This document shows, in pieces, positions 20,586 to 21,181 of a DNA stretch of 21,181 nucleotides. Numbering within the stretch: position 1 is the stretch's first letter; each line of letters opens with the position of its first letter. Position numbers and translations under genes: made by a program. The DNA is from a virus, in IMG/VR virus record IMGVR_UViG_3300048883_000426, positions 1 through 21,181 of that record; one strand, given 5' to 3'. The notes under the pieces were generated by a model. That model saw nothing but the letters and a program-made list of their open reading frames with translations, was not told where the DNA came from and made no database searches.

Positions 20586-20978
20586 TTGACCATTAAATCA
20601 TTTCAAATAGATTGGAAAGATTCTAAAGAAACAATAGAATATGATGATGATATTTTATTTGGTGATCTTGAAAACATATTAAATAAATGTCTTGATTTAA
20701 AAGAAGTTAATAAACCAATAGTTAATATTCCTTTATATAGACAACTAATATTAACAGCCGTAATCACAAAAGCACCTTTCCCTCTAAAAGAAATAGCAGA
20801 GATTAGAAACCTTAAAGCTAGTGTAGCACAAAAGATCATGATGGAGGTCATGAAAGACTACCCTTTAATGAAATATTTGGAAGAGTGGGTGGGGACGTTC
20901 GTGGGAACAGAAGTAGATACCTCGACAGCATCTATTACTACTTCGCCAAAGAGTTCCACTGGACGAAAACACAAGTAG
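20586..20978 (+). CDS. Tail assembly chaperone, short form (gpG-like)
   Basis: The 130-residue protein starts with TTG (20586); the spacing from the TATA box supports it and no in-frame ATG is near. Residues 1-90 are helical and acidic (FGDLENILNKCLDLKE; LYRQLILTAVITKAPF), a form common to gpG-like chaperones, which bind the tape measure protein during tail assembly. The last 25 residues (TSTASITTSPKSSTGRK) are Ser/Thr-rich and look unstructured, as expected for the zero-frame product past a frameshift. The slippery site at 20861-20867 lies at codons 93-94. Confidence 0.75.
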   Translation: MTIKSFQIDWKDSKETIEYDDDILFGDLENILNKCLDLKEVNKPIVNIPLYRQLILTAVITKAPFPLKEIAEIRNLKASVAQKIMMEVMKDYPLMKYLEEWVGTFVGTEVDTSTASITTSPKSSTGRKHK

Positions 20979-21073
20979 ACAGTCAGTCTACTTCGTACCT
21001 AAACATGCTTATTAATGAAAATAAAGAGGTAGATCGTAAAAATCGAATAAATTTAAATAGACGTAAGGGATAA
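20822..21073 (+). CDS. Frameshift extension of tail chaperone (gpT-like)
   Basis: Read in the -1 frame relative to the chaperone and open from 20822 to the stop at 21073. If ribosomes shift at 20861-20867 the product joins the first 94 residues of the short form to 68 residues from this frame, giving about 162. The added part contains RYLDSIYYYFAKEFHWTKTQ and then STSYLNMLINENKE, matching the T-domain form (YYYxAKxxxW ... S..YL..L), which in lambda recruits the tail tube. An internal ATG at 20885 is unlikely to be a start. Confidence 0.75.
   Translation, partial: CSTKDHDGGHERLPFNEIFGRVGGDVRGNRSRYLDSIYYYFAKEFHWTKTQVDSQSTSYLNMLINENKEVDRKNRINLNRRKG
20861..20867 (+). promoter_or_regulatory. -1 ribosomal frameshift slippery heptamer
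   Basis: C-CCT-TTA in the chaperone's zero frame is a canonical X-XXY-YYZ slippery sequence. It is followed by G-rich sequence (20883-20905) that may slow ribosomes. It lies inside the overlap of the two open frames. Confidence 0.75.
21051..21060 (+). promoter_or_regulatory. TATA box of the last, partial gene
   Basis: ATTTAAATAG centred 26 bases before the ATG at 21081. Confidence 0.55.
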
Positions 21074-21080
21074 GATTTAT

Positions 21081-21181
21081 ATGACAGATGAATTTGATAG
21101 TGGAATTTTAGAAGAACTTACCAAAGCTACCAAATTACTTACACAAGTTTCTAAGAATATAAGTAAAATAATGAAAGATAT
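21081..21181 (+). CDS. N-terminal end of the next tail gene, perhaps tape measure
   Basis: Thirty-three codons are visible before the window ends, starting MTDEFDSGIL and continuing as an amphipathic helix (LTKATKLLTQVSKNISKIM). In siphovirus gene order the gene after the chaperone pair is the tape measure protein, which sets tail length and is largely helical; the start seen here is compatible, but too little is present to decide. Confidence 0.5.
   Translation, partial: MTDEFDSGILEELTKATKLLTQVSKNISKIMKD

Noticed and set aside
1-21181. CRISPR array or insertion sequence
   Set aside because: No regularly spaced repeats of 24-40 bases and no transposase-like protein or terminal inverted repeats were seen.

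Overview
The window looks like about 21 kb of a tailed archaeal virus (Caudoviricetes-like) or an integrated provirus. The host is most likely an ammonia-oxidising-type archaeon (Nitrososphaerota, formerly Thaumarchaeota). Three things point there. (1) Almost every right-arm gene has an archaeal TATA box (TTTATATA-like) centred about 26 bases before its start codon, so most mRNAs should be leaderless. (2) DNA is AT-rich and T-runs follow several genes, as in archaeal termination. (3) The 67-residue protein at 7582-7785 resembles, from memory, a small CPCC zinc-ribbon family multiplied in Nitrososphaerota genomes. No integrase, terminase or replication gene is visible, so provirus versus free virus cannot be decided.

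Left arm, minus strand, 1-5182: two operons of very small, tightly overlapping genes. From 1408 leftward there are nine complete genes of 25 to 90 codons plus one cut by the window edge, most overlapping at stop/start; many carry Cys-x2-Cys pairs. From 5182 to 1835 the operon holds a Cys/His protein, three unrecognised genes, an amidoligase with a 120-residue insertion of 29 cysteines, a class II glutamine amidotransferase, a C2H2-like finger and two more tiny ORFs. Within these operons genes often have Shine-Dalgarno sites (GAGGTG, GGAG). An 11-bp nested inverted repeat sits at 1790-1840.

Middle, 5183-8466: about 660 noncoding bases (5183-5844) rich in palindromes and nested hairpins, then minus-strand HNH endonuclease, small zinc-ribbon and membrane proteins, and a probable small RNA (8019-8113) whose predicted three-way junction begins where its promoter predicts transcription to start. 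A divergent promoter at 8408-8444 separates the arms.

Right arm, plus strand, 8467-21181: morphogenesis module in usual order: portal, accessory Cys-rich proteins, two small membrane proteins (possible lysis functions), prohead protease, scaffold, HK97-fold major capsid, two or three small capsid-associated proteins, head-tail adaptor, a large unknown basic protein, a tail terminator-like protein, tail tube, and a tail assembly chaperone pair joined by a canonical -1 slippery heptamer (CCCTTTA). The window ends in the next gene, where a tape measure protein would be expected. The tube plus G/GT-type chaperone suggests a siphovirus-like long non-contractile tail; no sheath gene is seen.
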